Positions 8,440-18,045 of a DNA stretch of 64,000 nt are shown in pieces. The notes under the pieces were generated by a model. That model searched no databases. It had not been told where the DNA came from and saw nothing but the letters and a program-made list of their open reading frames with translations. A program made the translations under genes and the position numbers. This stretch comes from CAWCDJ01 sp963796675 (lineage in GTDB: Bacteria > Acidobacteriota > Terriglobia > Bryobacterales > Bryobacteraceae), in contig CAWCMS010000007.1 of NCBI GenBank assembly GCA_963796675.1, positions 124,001-188,000 on the forward strand, given 5' to 3'. Each line of letters opens with the position of its first letter. Positions within the stretch are counted from its first letter, which is position 1.

Positions 8440-11058
8440 ATGCTGCGATGGATCAGCGGTTGGATTTCGCGCCACCAGGAAGAGAACGACCTCGATGAGG
8501 AACTGCGCGCGCACCTGGCCATCGAGATCCAGCAGCGAATCGATAGTGGTGAAACTCCCGCAGAGGCCGCTCGCGCCGCCCGGCGGGCCTTCGGCAATTT
8601 CACACATTTCGAGGAAGAGACTCGCGAAACGTGGGGCTGGTCCGCCCTGGAGGGCCTCGGCGCCGACCTCCGGTTCGGCCTCCGCATGCTCCGTAAGACT
8701 CCGGTTTGGACCACCGTCATCGCGCTGACCCTGGCCATGGGCGTCGGGCTGAGCACCGCCATCTTCAGCGTCGTCTATGGGGTGCTTCTCCAACCCCTGC
8801 CATACCCTGACGCGGGCCGCCTGGTTGCCTTGTGGCCTTCGGCACCCAAGTACGGCTACCCGCGATTCAATGTCGGCGCGGCCATGTGGCTGGCCTGGCA
8901 AAAGGACTCCACGGTGACCGAAGAGATCGCCCTCACCCGCCCTATCGCCAACTTCAACCTCACCGGCGACGGGGAACCCGAACGTCTCCAGGGCGCGCGG
9001 ACCTCTTCGAATCTGGCGCAGGCGCTGCGAGTCCGTCCGCAACTCGGCCGTTACTTCACGGAAGAGGAGCAGAATGGCGATGCCCGCGTTGCCGTCCTCA
9101 GCGACGCATTCTGGAGACGCCGCTTCGGAGGCGATCCGGCGATCGTCGGCCGCCGTATTCAACTCAACGGAGGGCCATTCGAAGTCATCGGCGTCATGCC
9201 GCCAGATTTTCACTATCCCTCCGCGGATTTTGAGTTGTGGACACCCCTCTACATTCCGCCCGCGGAAGTGGTCCACGGCGCGAACTATCAATACGTCAGC
9301 GTGGCCCGGCTTAAACAGGGGGTAAGCCTGCAACAGGCCCGCGCGGTGTTCAACGCGATAATGCACAGGCTGTCGGAAGAGCACCCTGCCGCCTACCGGC
9401 TTCCCAACGGCTGGCTAGGAATTCTTGTCGAGCCTCTGGCCGAAAGCGATGCCTTCCAGGTCCGCGACCCTCTGTACGTTCTTCTCGGCGCCGTCGCCTG
9501 CCTCCTGGCGATCGGTTGCCTGAATCTCGCCGTGCTCCTGATTGCAAGGGCCGGTGCGCGAGCACGAGAAATGGCGGTGCGCGTGGCACTCGGTGCCGGC
9601 AGCGGCCGCCTCCGCCGCCAGTTGGCCGCCGAGGTCGTCCCTCTTGCCATGGCCGGAATCGGCGGAGGCCTACTGATGGCCCGAGGTCTCCTGGTCGTCC
9701 TGGTGCCATACCTCCCGGCCGGTATGCCGCGAGTCGGGTCGATCGGATTTTCGCTTCCCGTCCTCGGCTTCGCCGCCGGAGCGTCGCTGGCGGTCATCCT
9801 GCTCGCCAGCCTGATACCGGCGCGAATGGCGGCGCGCAGCCATCCCGGTTACGCCCTGCAACAAAGCACCCGGTCGATCACCGGCAGCGTACGCACTCGC
9901 AATCTGCTGGTCGTCGCCCAAGTCGCCGTCGCCCTGATCCTACTATTCGGAGGCTCGCTCTTCGCCCGAAGCTTCTCCGCCCTGCTACGCGTGAAACCGG
10001 GTTTCCGCAGCCAGGGCGTCCTCACGATGCATCTCGCTGTCACCCGCGCGAAATACCCCACGGACGATCGCGTTGCCGCCTACTACGACCGCATCCTCGG
10101 GCGCGTCCGTTCGATCCCCGGAGTCGTCGCGGCGGGCGTGGTCAACCGCCTTCCCTTTAGCGGCATTGCGCAGACCGGCAGCGTGGAGTTCGCAGGCGTC
10201 CCCGGAAACTACGATTCCGACTGGCGTTCCGCCACGCCCGGTTACTTCGAAGCGATCGGCATTCCGCTGCATCAGGGCCGTGCATTTCTGGAGACGGACG
10301 CCACCAGCTCACACGCCGTCGGCATCATCGACGAGCGCTTAGCCCGCCGCGTATTCGGGTCGGCCAATCCGATCGGCAGGCGCTTCAGCCGCTATCTGCC
10401 AGGCCTCGGAGAGCAGGATCCGTGGTCCGAAATCGGCGTCGCCGGCCACATCCATAACGACAGTCTGGAGCGCGACATTCGTCCGCAAGTCTACTGGCCG
10501 GAGACCCAACACACGCAGGATCGCGGCGCGCTCGCCGTGAGAACGGCCGGGCGCCCGGAATCCTTTGCCCCAGCCGTAATCGAACAGATCCGCCAAGAGA
10601 ACCCGGACCAGCCTGTCTACGATGTGCGCACGATGGAGGAATGGGTTGGCCGCACTCTGGAAACCCGCACCTGGTTGACCGCGATGGTCGCCTTATTCGG
10701 CGCCGCCTCGCTGCTGCTCGCCTGCCTGGGCCTCTACGGCGTGGTCTCCTATTCGGCCAATCTCCGTATTCGGGAATTCGGGATTCGCATGGCGCTCGGC
10801 GCGCGCTCCTCGGAGATCTGCAGCCTGGTGCTCCGGCACGCCGGAAGGCTCGCAGTCTGTGGATGTGGCGCCGGCATCCTGATCTGCTGGCCCGTAAGCC
10901 ATGCGCTTCAGAGCCTTCTGTTCGGAATCACCGGGCGCGATTTGCTGTCGTGGCTGATGGCGCCAGCAGTCTTGATGGCGGTGGCGCTTCTCTCCGCTCT
11001 CGGGCCGGCAAGGAAAGCCGCCGGTGCGGATCCAGCGGTTACCCTTCGGGGTGAGTAG
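8440..11058 (+). CDS. ABC transporter permease of the ADOP (acidobacterial duplicated orphan permease) family
   Basis: The 872-residue protein has the ADOP layout: an N-terminal cytoplasmic helical segment (residues 1-80, EENDLDEELRAHLAIEIQ), then a first MacB-like unit with a TM near 90-110, a periplasmic MacB_PCD domain (about 115-330) and a TM bundle (345-470), then a second copy (periplasmic domain about 500-740, final FtsX-type TM bundle 755-860 ending ARKAAGADPAVTLRGE). No ATPase is encoded nearby, hence orphan. Related MacB-type proteins couple ATP use to export or envelope signalling; what this one handles is unknown. It lies three bases after padR and overlaps the convergent histidine kinase gene by 20 bases. 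Confidence 0.88.
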   Translation: MLRWISGWISRHQEENDLDEELRAHLAIEIQQRIDSGETPAEAARAARRAFGNFTHFEEETRETWGWSALEGLGADLRFGLRMLRKTPVWTTVIALTLAMGVGLSTAIFSVVYGVLLQPLPYPDAGRLVALWPSAPKYGYPRFNVGAAMWLAWQKDSTVTEEIALTRPIANFNLTGDGEPERLQGARTSSNLAQALRVRPQLGRYFTEEEQNGDARVAVLSDAFWRRRFGGDPAIVGRRIQLNGGPFEVIGVMPPDFHYPSADFELWTPLYIPPAEVVHGANYQYVSVARLKQGVSLQQARAVFNAIMHRLSEEHPAAYRLPNGWLGILVEPLAESDAFQVRDPLYVLLGAVACLLAIGCLNLAVLLIARAGARAREMAVRVALGAGSGRLRRQLAAEVVPLAMAGIGGGLLMARGLLVVLVPYLPAGMPRVGSIGFSLPVLGFAAGASLAVILLASLIPARMAARSHPGYALQQSTRSITGSVRTRNLLVVAQVAVALILLFGGSLFARSFSALLRVKPGFRSQGVLTMHLAVTRAKYPTDDRVAAYYDRILGRVRSIPGVVAAGVVNRLPFSGIAQTGSVEFAGVPGNYDSDWRSATPGYFEAIGIPLHQGRAFLETDATSSHAVGIIDERLARRVFGSANPIGRRFSRYLPGLGEQDPWSEIGVAGHIHNDSLERDIRPQVYWPETQHTQDRGALAVRTAGRPESFAPAVIEQIRQENPDQPVYDVRTMEEWVGRTLETRTWLTAMVALFGAASLLLACLGLYGVVSYSANLRIREFGIRMALGARSSEICSLVLRHAGRLAVCGCGAGILICWPVSHALQSLLFGITGRDLLSWLMAPAVLMAVALLSALGPARKAAGADPAVTLRGE

Positions 11059-13453
11059 GCGCCGGATGGCCGCCCGCCCCCGTCAGGACCTCTTTCACTT
11101 TCTGCGCCAGCGCCGTTGCCGCGAACGGCTTCTGCAGAAACGCCGAGCCGATTTCCAGGATGCGGCTTCCGGCCAGGTGATGGTCCGCGTAGCCCGACAT
11201 GTACATGACTCTCAATTCCGGCCGGAGCTTTTGCATCTCATCGGCCAGGTCGAATCCATTCCCGTGCGGCATCACGACATCGGTAAGCAGCAGGTCGATC
11301 TTCAGCTCGCTGTTTTGGGCCAGCCGTATCGCCTCCCGCGGGTCGCCGGATGTCAGCACCCTATATCCCAGCCGCTCGAGCACAGTCTGAATCAGGCGGC
11401 GAATGCGCTCCTCGTCTTCGCAAACCAATACCGTTTCGCTGCCGCGCAATTCCCATGCCGGACGCCGCGCCGGTTCCGCTTCCGCTACCGAAGCGGCAAC
11501 CGGCAGATAGACCTTGAAAGTCGTGCCTTTCCCCGGCTCGCTATACACACCGATCTCTCCACGGCTCTGCTTGACGATTCCATACACGATCGAAAGCCCC
11601 AGACCAGTGCCCTTCCCCACGGGCTTGGTAGTGAAGAAAGGCTCGAACAGCCGGCTTTTCACTTCGGCCGTCATGCCGGCACCCGAATCGCTGATCGCCA
11701 GCAGGCAGTAGCTTCCGGGTTCAACTCCGATGTGACGCTCCGCGTAATGCTCGTCCAGTTCGGTTCGCGCCGTCTCGATGGTTAGCCTTCCCCCATTGGC
11801 CATAGCGTCGCGCGCGTTCACCACCAGATTCATGATCACCTGGTCGATATGGCCGGGATCCACCATCACCCGGCACGCGGCGGGATCGAGCTTGGTCACC
11901 ACTTCCACGTCTTCGCCGATCACACGCTGGACGAGTTGGATCGAACGCCTCACTACGTCATTCAGATCCACCAGGCGGGGTTGGGTGACCTGGCGGCGCC
12001 CGAAAGTCAGCAACTGAGAGGTCAGGGAGGCCGCCCGGTTGCCGGCATATTGAATCTCCCGCGCGTACTCGATCAATTGCGGATACTCGGTCGCCTCGTC
12101 GATCAAGGTCTCACAGTAGCCGTTAATCACGGTCAGCAGATTGTTGAAGTCGTGCGCCACGCCGCCGGCGAGCCGTCCCACCGCCTCCAGCCCCTGCGAC
12201 CGGCGGAATTGTTCCTCGAGCAGTTTGCGTTCGGTGACATCGCTATCGATCGCGATCGTGCCGTTGAACTCGCCGCTTGCGTCCCGCAACGGCGCCGTCC
12301 AGATCTCCACCTGGATCCGCCGTCCGTCCTTCCGAACGCGCTCCCGCTCCAAACCCGCGATCGCCTCTCCGCGCCGGAACCGCTCGAGCCATTCGACATA
12401 CTCGGCGCGTAGATCTTCCGGCACGACCGGCAAAGGATGCCCGATGACCTCCTCCTCGGTCCATCCGAAGATTCGCGCCGCGGCCGGATTCCAGAACGTC
12501 ACCTGGCCGTTCAGGTCCACCGCCCAGATCGCCAGCGGGCTGGAGCGGATGATCGCGGTGCGCACTTGCTCCGCCTCCCGCAGTTCCTCGTTGGCGCGCT
12601 GCAACTGGGAGGTTCGGCGCTGCACCTTGGCCTCCAGCTCGGTCTGCGCCTGACGCAACTGCTCGCTCTGTTCACTCAGCAGCCGCGCGCTCTCGACGAG
12701 TGTCGATTCAAGGTTCGCGATCTCGTCCCTACCGGCCACCTCGGCTTCGATCTTTCGCCCTTCGACAAGCGACCGCGCTTTCTTTCCAAGCAGGTGGATT
12801 CGCCTCTCGATTGCCATGGAGAAAAACAGAGCCGCCAGAATACCTCCCAGGAGCCCAATGACGCCCCCGCTGATCAGAGTCTCGCGAAGCCGCCTTTCCA
12901 ACCGCTCCGCCTGGGCGGTTCGCTCCATCAGCAGGCGGTGCTCATGCGTCTGCATTCCCTCGAGCGCCGTGCGCAGACGCACGATCGCCTCACTCGATGT
13001 CTCCAGCTCCGCGGCGGCGGTATCGGATTGGATTCGGGGCGGAACGTTTCTCAGCCGGTCCAGAAGCTCCAGATTCGTCCGCACCAGCCTCTCGATGCTG
13101 GACACCTCCGCTGTCGCTCCGGCGCTGTCGTGGACCAGCGCTTTCAGATTGGCCAGATGCGCCGGCATATCATGCCGGGATTCCTCGTAGGAATGCAGAT
13201 ATTCGCGATTGCCGGTCAGCAGGTATCCGCTCACCCCCGCCTCGGCGTCTGCGAGCAGGTTGATTAGGGAACGGATCTGGGAGCCGACTTCGTAGCTGTG
13301 ATTCACCCAGTCTTCTGCGGCGTCCACTCCCCGGCTGTACTGATAGAAGGTAACCAGCACCACCACAACCGCGGCAAGAGGAATGATGACTACCAGCAGT
13401 CCTTTGGACCGCAGGGACAAGTTATCGAAGAATGTCGCTTTGCGCCCGGCCAT
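11039..13453 (-). CDS. CHASE3-PAS hybrid sensor histidine kinase with C-terminal receiver
   Basis: An 804-residue membrane kinase. TM1 is at about 18-38, a CHASE3-like extracytoplasmic helical domain at 40-190 (NREYLHSYEESRHDMPAHLA), TM2 at 193-214, and a HAMP/coiled-coil linker at 215-295. A PAS domain follows at about 297-410 (WNPAAARIFGWTEEEVIGHP) and a HisKA domain with GVAHDFNNLL (His434). The HATPase has NLVVNARDAM and GTGLGLSIVYGIV, and a receiver (about 675-795) has the phosphoacceptor in LLLTDVVMPHGNG. It would autophosphorylate and pass phosphate within its own receiver or to a partner encoded elsewhere. It is adjacent to mtaB (17-base gap) but functionally unrelated to it. Confidence 0.88.
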   Translation of the reverse strand: MAGRKATFFDNLSLRSKGLLVVIIPLAAVVVVLVTFYQYSRGVDAAEDWVNHSYEVGSQIRSLINLLADAEAGVSGYLLTGNREYLHSYEESRHDMPAHLANLKALVHDSAGATAEVSSIERLVRTNLELLDRLRNVPPRIQSDTAAAELETSSEAIVRLRTALEGMQTHEHRLLMERTAQAERLERRLRETLISGGVIGLLGGILAALFFSMAIERRIHLLGKKARSLVEGRKIEAEVAGRDEIANLESTLVESARLLSEQSEQLRQAQTELEAKVQRRTSQLQRANEELREAEQVRTAIIRSSPLAIWAVDLNGQVTFWNPAAARIFGWTEEEVIGHPLPVVPEDLRAEYVEWLERFRRGEAIAGLERERVRKDGRRIQVEIWTAPLRDASGEFNGTIAIDSDVTERKLLEEQFRRSQGLEAVGRLAGGVAHDFNNLLTVINGYCETLIDEATEYPQLIEYAREIQYAGNRAASLTSQLLTFGRRQVTQPRLVDLNDVVRRSIQLVQRVIGEDVEVVTKLDPAACRVMVDPGHIDQVIMNLVVNARDAMANGGRLTIETARTELDEHYAERHIGVEPGSYCLLAISDSGAGMTAEVKSRLFEPFFTTKPVGKGTGLGLSIVYGIVKQSRGEIGVYSEPGKGTTFKVYLPVAASVAEAEPARRPAWELRGSETVLVCEDEERIRRLIQTVLERLGYRVLTSGDPREAIRLAQNSELKIDLLLTDVVMPHGNGFDLADEMQKLRPELRVMYMSGYADHHLAGSRILEIGSAFLQKPFAATALAQKVKEVLTGAGGHPAPTHPEG

Positions 13454-13470
13454 GTGACCTTCCGCCCGAT

Positions 13471-14811
13471 CTAACTGGTCGATTCACGAATCTCGACTAA
13501 CCCGTCCTTACCAACCGCACCGATTCTCACCGGGACCAGGCGGTTCGGCACACGCACCTGAGCCAACTGCACCGTGAGATAGTTTCCCGTCAGCGCTTTG
13601 CCCTCCTCGTGAAGAGTGACCGCGTCGAGGGTGCGCCCTATCATACCGCGCCGGAACTCCAGGTGCTTCGCCGCCGCCAGTTCGCGCAGGACGCGGTTCC
13701 GCTCCTTGCGCACCGCCATCGGAACGCTGCCCGAAGCCTCCGCGGCCGGGGTTCCCGGGCGCTCCGAGTAAGTGAACACGTGGAGATAGGTGAACGGCAT
13801 CTCTTCGATAAACTGACGGCTATCTTCGAAATCCTGTTCGGTTTCACCTGGAAACCCGACCATCACGTCCGCCCCGATCGCGGCATCCGGCATCAGCTCC
13901 CGCGCGCGCCGCACGCGGTCGGCGTAGTGCCGCGGACGGTACTTCCGGTGCATCAGCCGCAGGATGCGGTCGGAGCCGGTCTGCAGAGGCGCGTGGACGT
14001 GCGGAGCGATCCGCGGCGATTCCGCCATCAGCCCCAGCAGGTCATCCGAGAAATCCATCGGCTCCACCGAACTGAGACGCAACCGCTCCACCGCAGTTTC
14101 GGCCAGCAGCAGCCGGACCAGGTCCGCCAACCGCATTCGGCTGCCCGGTTCCCGGCCCCAGCGCCCCAGGTTGATTCCGCTCAGCACCACCTCGCGGTAC
14201 TTCACCGCCAGGTTACGCACCTGATCGATGACCTGCGCCGCCGGCGCGCTGCGGCTACGCCCCCGGACAAATGGGATGATGCAAAACGAGCAGCGATTGT
14301 TACACCCGTCCTGGATCTTGAGGTTGGGCCGCGTACGGTCGCCCGCGGCGTCCTCGACCGGCGCCGAAAGGAAGTCATGCTGCGCGAAGATGTCGCCCAC
14401 GTGAATATTGCCGTGATAGGGCGTACCTTCGGTCCCTCCGATCGTCACCAGGGTCGCGATCTCGGTTTTGTGCGAGTTCCCGACCACCCAGCCGACGCCC
14501 GGCATCGCGGCGAGTTCCTGCGGCGCCCTCTGCGCGTAACATCCCGTCACCAGGATGCGCGCATCGGGGTTTTCGCGATGGACCCGGCGGATGGTCTGCC
14601 GCACGTCGTCATCCGCCGCGGCGGTGACGGTACAGGTATTCAAAATCACCAGGTCCGCGGCGCTACGTTCTCCAACGGCTTCCAGCCCTTTTGCCGCAAG
14701 AAGGGACTCCAGCGCGGCCCCATCCGCCTGCGTCGCACGGCAACCGAAGTTTTGGACGTAGTACTTTGCCACCACTTCCCATTTTGAGGGCTGGCGCTTG
14801 GACCTGTCCAC
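13471..14811 (-). CDS. mtaB: tRNA t6A37 methylthiotransferase MtaB
   Basis: A radical SAM enzyme that inserts a methylthio group into N6-threonylcarbamoyladenosine at position 37 of ANN-decoding tRNAs. The N-terminal UPF0004 domain carries three cysteines for the auxiliary 4Fe-4S cluster (NFGCRATQADG, LNTCTVTA, VTGCYAQR). The radical SAM motif is CNNRCSFC, followed by VLSGINLGRWG and VGFPGETEQDF, and the C-terminus looks like a TRAM domain. The ATG at 14811 adds a basic, non-conserved stretch (DRSKRQPSKWEV); one of two tandem GTG codons near 14772-14775 gives the usual family start (AKYYVQNFGCR) and may be the true start. The family is about 430-450 residues, so either fits. Confidence 0.88.
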   Translation of the reverse strand: MDRSKRQPSKWEVVAKYYVQNFGCRATQADGAALESLLAAKGLEAVGERSAADLVILNTCTVTAAADDDVRQTIRRVHRENPDARILVTGCYAQRAPQELAAMPGVGWVVGNSHKTEIATLVTIGGTEGTPYHGNIHVGDIFAQHDFLSAPVEDAAGDRTRPNLKIQDGCNNRCSFCIIPFVRGRSRSAPAAQVIDQVRNLAVKYREVVLSGINLGRWGREPGSRMRLADLVRLLLAETAVERLRLSSVEPMDFSDDLLGLMAESPRIAPHVHAPLQTGSDRILRLMHRKYRPRHYADRVRRARELMPDAAIGADVMVGFPGETEQDFEDSRQFIEEMPFTYLHVFTYSERPGTPAAEASGSVPMAVRKERNRVLRELAAAKHLEFRRGMIGRTLDAVTLHEEGKALTGNYLTVQLAQVRVPNRLVPVRIGAVGKDGLVEIRESTS

Positions 14812-14825
14812 ACAGAACCCGTTCT

Positions 14826-15377
14826 TCAGCGGACGGCTTCCGCATTCTTCATCTGAGCGATTCGCTCCTCCATGTGACGCGTCAGATGCGGCGTGGTGCC
14901 GAGCATTCGTTCAATCAGCATCAACTGCCCGCGATGATGCATCTCGTGCTCCTTCGGCGAGATCATCATTTCGAAGCGCGATTTGCTTGGCGGCACCATG
15001 CCTTCCGGATATTGCACTCTCTCCGCCAGCAGGTCCTCGCTGGCCCCTTCCAGGACCGCCGCGTACTTCTCGCCTTCCTCGCGCAGCAATTCCAGAATCT
15101 GCGCCTTGGAGCGCGGTACCGCCTCTTCGGCATGAATCTTCCCGAGATAACCGAAGAAGTCGAACCCTACCAGCGTGGACAGGTGCTGGTGGATATGGGC
15201 CTCCGTCTGAAGCCGGGGGGCCAACGCAATATGCACCAGGATTTCGGCAACCGACCGGACGCCGGGGGCCGCCCGGTAGCCGTAGTGCTCTTCCGAAATC
15301 TCCTCAGCAATCTGGATGGTATTCTTCCGAACCGTCCGAAAGGACGCAGTAAGTTCCTTGGAGCCGTAATAAGTCAT
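14826..15377 (-). CDS. DinB family protein
   Basis: A 183-residue four-helix-bundle protein of the DinB/YfiT family. Candidate metal-ligand histidines are seen in EILVHIALAPR and in EHEMHHRGQLMLIERML, the characteristic late HxxHHRGQ motif. The protein starts MTYYGSKELTASFRTVRKNT and has no signal peptide, so it is cytoplasmic. DinB-like proteins include thiol-dependent transferases and many uncharacterised stress proteins; no specific substrate can be assigned. The gene is 14 bases upstream of mtaB on the same strand, so the two may share a transcript. Confidence 0.82.
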   Translation of the reverse strand: MTYYGSKELTASFRTVRKNTIQIAEEISEEHYGYRAAPGVRSVAEILVHIALAPRLQTEAHIHQHLSTLVGFDFFGYLGKIHAEEAVPRSKAQILELLREEGEKYAAVLEGASEDLLAERVQYPEGMVPPSKSRFEMMISPKEHEMHHRGQLMLIERMLGTTPHLTRHMEERIAQMKNAEAVR

Positions 15378-15419
15378 TGTTAAGTCCTCGTTTGTGTTCC
15401 GACCAGTTTACCAAGCCGC

Positions 15420-17078
15420 TCAATACAGCAGGAATGCCCAAAGCTCCTGGCCGGTGGCCGCGGTCAGGTATTGATGGCCGCCGAGCATGAAGGTCTGGGG
15501 AGCGTTGGTCACCCCGCCGATCCGCGTGCTCCAGAGCGATTTGCCGGTGGCCACGTCGTGCGCCACCAGGTTGCCGGAGCCGTCGGCGGCGAAGAGCAAT
15601 TTGCCGGCTGTCGTCAGCAATCCTCCGCCTCCGCCAACGCCGTAATAAGGATGCCGCCAGACCGCCTTGCCGGTCTTGTAGTCGATCGCGGTCAGATAGT
15701 TCCCGCCCGTCCCGATAATATATTCCTCATTGCCACCCAGGCCCATGGAACCCCGGGGATCGATATCGGTGAGATAGAAGATCGAATAACCGTTATCCTC
15801 CGCGACATAGAATAACCCGGTATCCGGCGAGTAAGCCGGAGGCTGCCAGTTGATTGTCCCTCCTGCAGTTGGAGATACCAGCGATCCTCCCACGGTCGCA
15901 TCCTTGCCGGGGTCGCGTTTCGGACCGCCGAATTGGTTGAGGCCCTTCGCCCAGTTGGTCCGCGTCCCGTATCTGGCGGTAATCAAATGCTCGCCGGTCA
16001 CGCGATCGAGCACGAAGAAATAGCCGTTCCGCGCCGCCGTCAGCACCAACTTTCGCATCTTCCCCTGAAAGAGGGCATCGACCAGAATCGGCGTCTGCGC
16101 CGAATCGTAGTCATGCATGTCGTGCGGGGACGTCTGGTAATACCACGCCATCTTGCCGGTATCCACGTTCAGCGCGATCAACGAGCAGGTGAAGAGATTG
16201 TCTCCGTCCCCGCGCGTCCCCGTGGTGTATGCCGGCGTCGGATTGCCGGTGCCGAAGATATACAAGTTGGTCGCCGGATCGTAGGCCCCCGGAATCCACG
16301 TCTGCGCGCCTCCGTGCCGGGCAGCATCGAGACTCGCCCACGTGTCGAGCCCCGGATCGCCGGCTTTCATCGGCACCGTGTAGAACTTCCACTGCAGGTC
16401 GCCGGTCTCCGGATCGAAGGAGAGCAGGAAGCCCGGCGCGTCGATATCGTTGCCGGTCCCCACCAGCACATGGTTTCCGACAACCACCGGCGCCGGCGTC
16501 GAGAAGTATCCCTCCTCCAGATCCGCGATCGGCTTATGCCAGCGCTCCTTGCCGGTCTTCGCGTCGAGCGACACCAGGTAGTTGTCCGGCGTCTCCATGA
16601 AGAGGTAGCTATGCCACATCGCCATCCCGCGGTTGCCGATGTGCGTGCCGCCCTTGGTCTTCCAGAAGTAGTGCCACAACTCCCGCCCGTCGATCGCGTC
16701 CATGGCCCAGGCGTTATCCGGCATCGTCACATACAGGATGCCGTCCACCTCGAGCACGGAACCCTTGATGGATCCGCCGCCCGCAGGAATGTTTCCCGGC
16801 CCCTCGCCGCCCGTGATGACTTCGGCGGCGCCACGGCCGCGGCCGCCTCCGCCTCCACCCGCGCCCGGCGTGAGCCGCGTCATCCACGCCAGCGTCAGGT
16901 TCTTGACGTTCGATTGATTGATCTGCGAGAGCGTGCTGTAGCGCTTCCCGGTGTAATCTCCGTTGTAAGTCGGCCAGGAATCTTTGAGCGGCTGGAGTAT
17001 GTCGGCCGGATCGACGCCTTTCCCCTGCCCCATCAATAGCGCCGGCGCGAGCGCCGCAATCAGAGTGAGGTTTCTCAT
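15420..17078 (-). CDS. Secreted PQQ-dependent dehydrogenase (acidobacterial type)
   Basis: A 552-residue quinoprotein beta-propeller with a signal peptide (MRNLTLIAALAPALLMGQG). Propeller-blade signatures are spread along the chain (LWHYFWKTKGG, DAKTGKERWHKP, FDPETGDLQWKFY, DTGKMAWYYQTSPHDMHDYD, DYKTGKAVWRHPYYG). The DMHDYD motif is typical of quinoprotein alcohol dehydrogenases. A glycine-rich loop (GAGGGGGGRGRG, about residues 71-82) is unusual. It is shorter than methanol dehydrogenase large subunits (about 600). The ATG overlaps the stop of the upstream diheme cytochrome gene (ATGA), so the two are translationally coupled and the cytochrome is the likely electron acceptor in the periplasm. 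The alcohol or sugar substrate is unknown. Confidence 0.88.
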   Translation of the reverse strand: MRNLTLIAALAPALLMGQGKGVDPADILQPLKDSWPTYNGDYTGKRYSTLSQINQSNVKNLTLAWMTRLTPGAGGGGGGRGRGAAEVITGGEGPGNIPAGGGSIKGSVLEVDGILYVTMPDNAWAMDAIDGRELWHYFWKTKGGTHIGNRGMAMWHSYLFMETPDNYLVSLDAKTGKERWHKPIADLEEGYFSTPAPVVVGNHVLVGTGNDIDAPGFLLSFDPETGDLQWKFYTVPMKAGDPGLDTWASLDAARHGGAQTWIPGAYDPATNLYIFGTGNPTPAYTTGTRGDGDNLFTCSLIALNVDTGKMAWYYQTSPHDMHDYDSAQTPILVDALFQGKMRKLVLTAARNGYFFVLDRVTGEHLITARYGTRTNWAKGLNQFGGPKRDPGKDATVGGSLVSPTAGGTINWQPPAYSPDTGLFYVAEDNGYSIFYLTDIDPRGSMGLGGNEEYIIGTGGNYLTAIDYKTGKAVWRHPYYGVGGGGGLLTTAGKLLFAADGSGNLVAHDVATGKSLWSTRIGGVTNAPQTFMLGGHQYLTAATGQELWAFLLY

Positions 17079-17938
17079 TTCAGTGTCACCAGGTATGCGG
17101 TCACGTCGTGCATTTCTTGGTCGGTATAGGCCACCAGCAGGTCCTGGTGGGCTTTCATCGGGTCGTGGACCTCAACCTTCGGCACGTCGCCCTCTCTGCG
17201 GAAGCTGCGCATGGTGCCGTCCGACAGCTTCAGGGAGACGGCGAACTCGTCGACTCTCACCAGCAAGCCTTCGAGCTTCTCGCCCGAAGCGAGCGTCACC
17301 ACTACCGTGGGCGTGCGCCGATCATCGCCGGCCGCCGCTGGAGCCCCGCCGCGCCGCCGCCGCTGCTCCTCGCCCGCCACCCAGGCATTCTGCAGCATCT
17401 TGGGATCGGGAATCCGCGTCGCGATTCCGGCCAGGTCGCCCGTGCTCGAGTGGCAGGCCGCGCATTTCGAATCGAAGTACACCTTGCCCGCGGCGGCATC
17501 GCCCACCACGGTGGTTGGCGGCGCCTGTCCCGCTTCCGGCGGTTTGCCCTGTCCGCCAATGGTTGCGATCACGCTGCGGACATAGGCCGCCACTGCCTTC
17601 GCATCGTCGTTGTTCAGGCCGATCGCCGGCATGCCCGAGTTCTGGCGGCTGCCCTGAATGATCGGAACGATCAACTCGCCGTCCCTATCGGTCAGAGCCA
17701 CCTGCGAACGCAGCAGGTTCGGACCGCCCATATCGCCGCCGCGCAAATCGGCGCCGTGGCATCCGCGGCAGCTCACACCGTACAACGTCTTGCCGTGAGC
17801 CACTTTTACCGGGTCTTCCGCCGGCCGTTCCTGCCCCGGAATGAACCCGCCGCGCCGTTGCTGCGCCGCGGCGCCGGCCGCCAGCGCGATCGCCAGCCCA
17901 CACCATGCCGCAGCTCTCCAACCGTTTCCCACCCGCAT
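17075..17938 (-). CDS. Periplasmic diheme cytochrome c
   Basis: Starting at the ATG at 17938 gives MRVGNGWRAAAWCGLAIALAAGAAAQ, a clear signal peptide; longer in-frame starts up to 18085 would run back over the divergent VOC gene. Two class I cytochrome c domains are visible, each with a heme-attachment CxxCH: CRGCH near residue 57 and CAACH near residue 157. A region rich in arginine and glycine (EEQRRRRGGAPAAAG) and a small beta domain (LEGLLVRVDEFAVSLKLSDG) follow before the C-terminus (MHDVTAYLVTLK). It is coupled by ATGA overlap to the PQQ dehydrogenase and should carry its electrons to the respiratory chain. Confidence 0.86.
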   Translation of the reverse strand: MRVGNGWRAAAWCGLAIALAAGAAAQQRRGGFIPGQERPAEDPVKVAHGKTLYGVSCRGCHGADLRGGDMGGPNLLRSQVALTDRDGELIVPIIQGSRQNSGMPAIGLNNDDAKAVAAYVRSVIATIGGQGKPPEAGQAPPTTVVGDAAAGKVYFDSKCAACHSSTGDLAGIATRIPDPKMLQNAWVAGEEQRRRRGGAPAAAGDDRRTPTVVVTLASGEKLEGLLVRVDEFAVSLKLSDGTMRSFRREGDVPKVEVHDPMKAHQDLLVAYTDQEMHDVTAYLVTLK

Positions 17939-18045
17939 GTTCCCTCTCGCCCTCTTGAGTGTGTCGAGCCAAGCCCGTAAAGGCTCGTTCTCGCATTGTA
18001 CGTGGTTTAACCCCGGCCGCGCATTTTCCGCGGTACGATCCAGAC

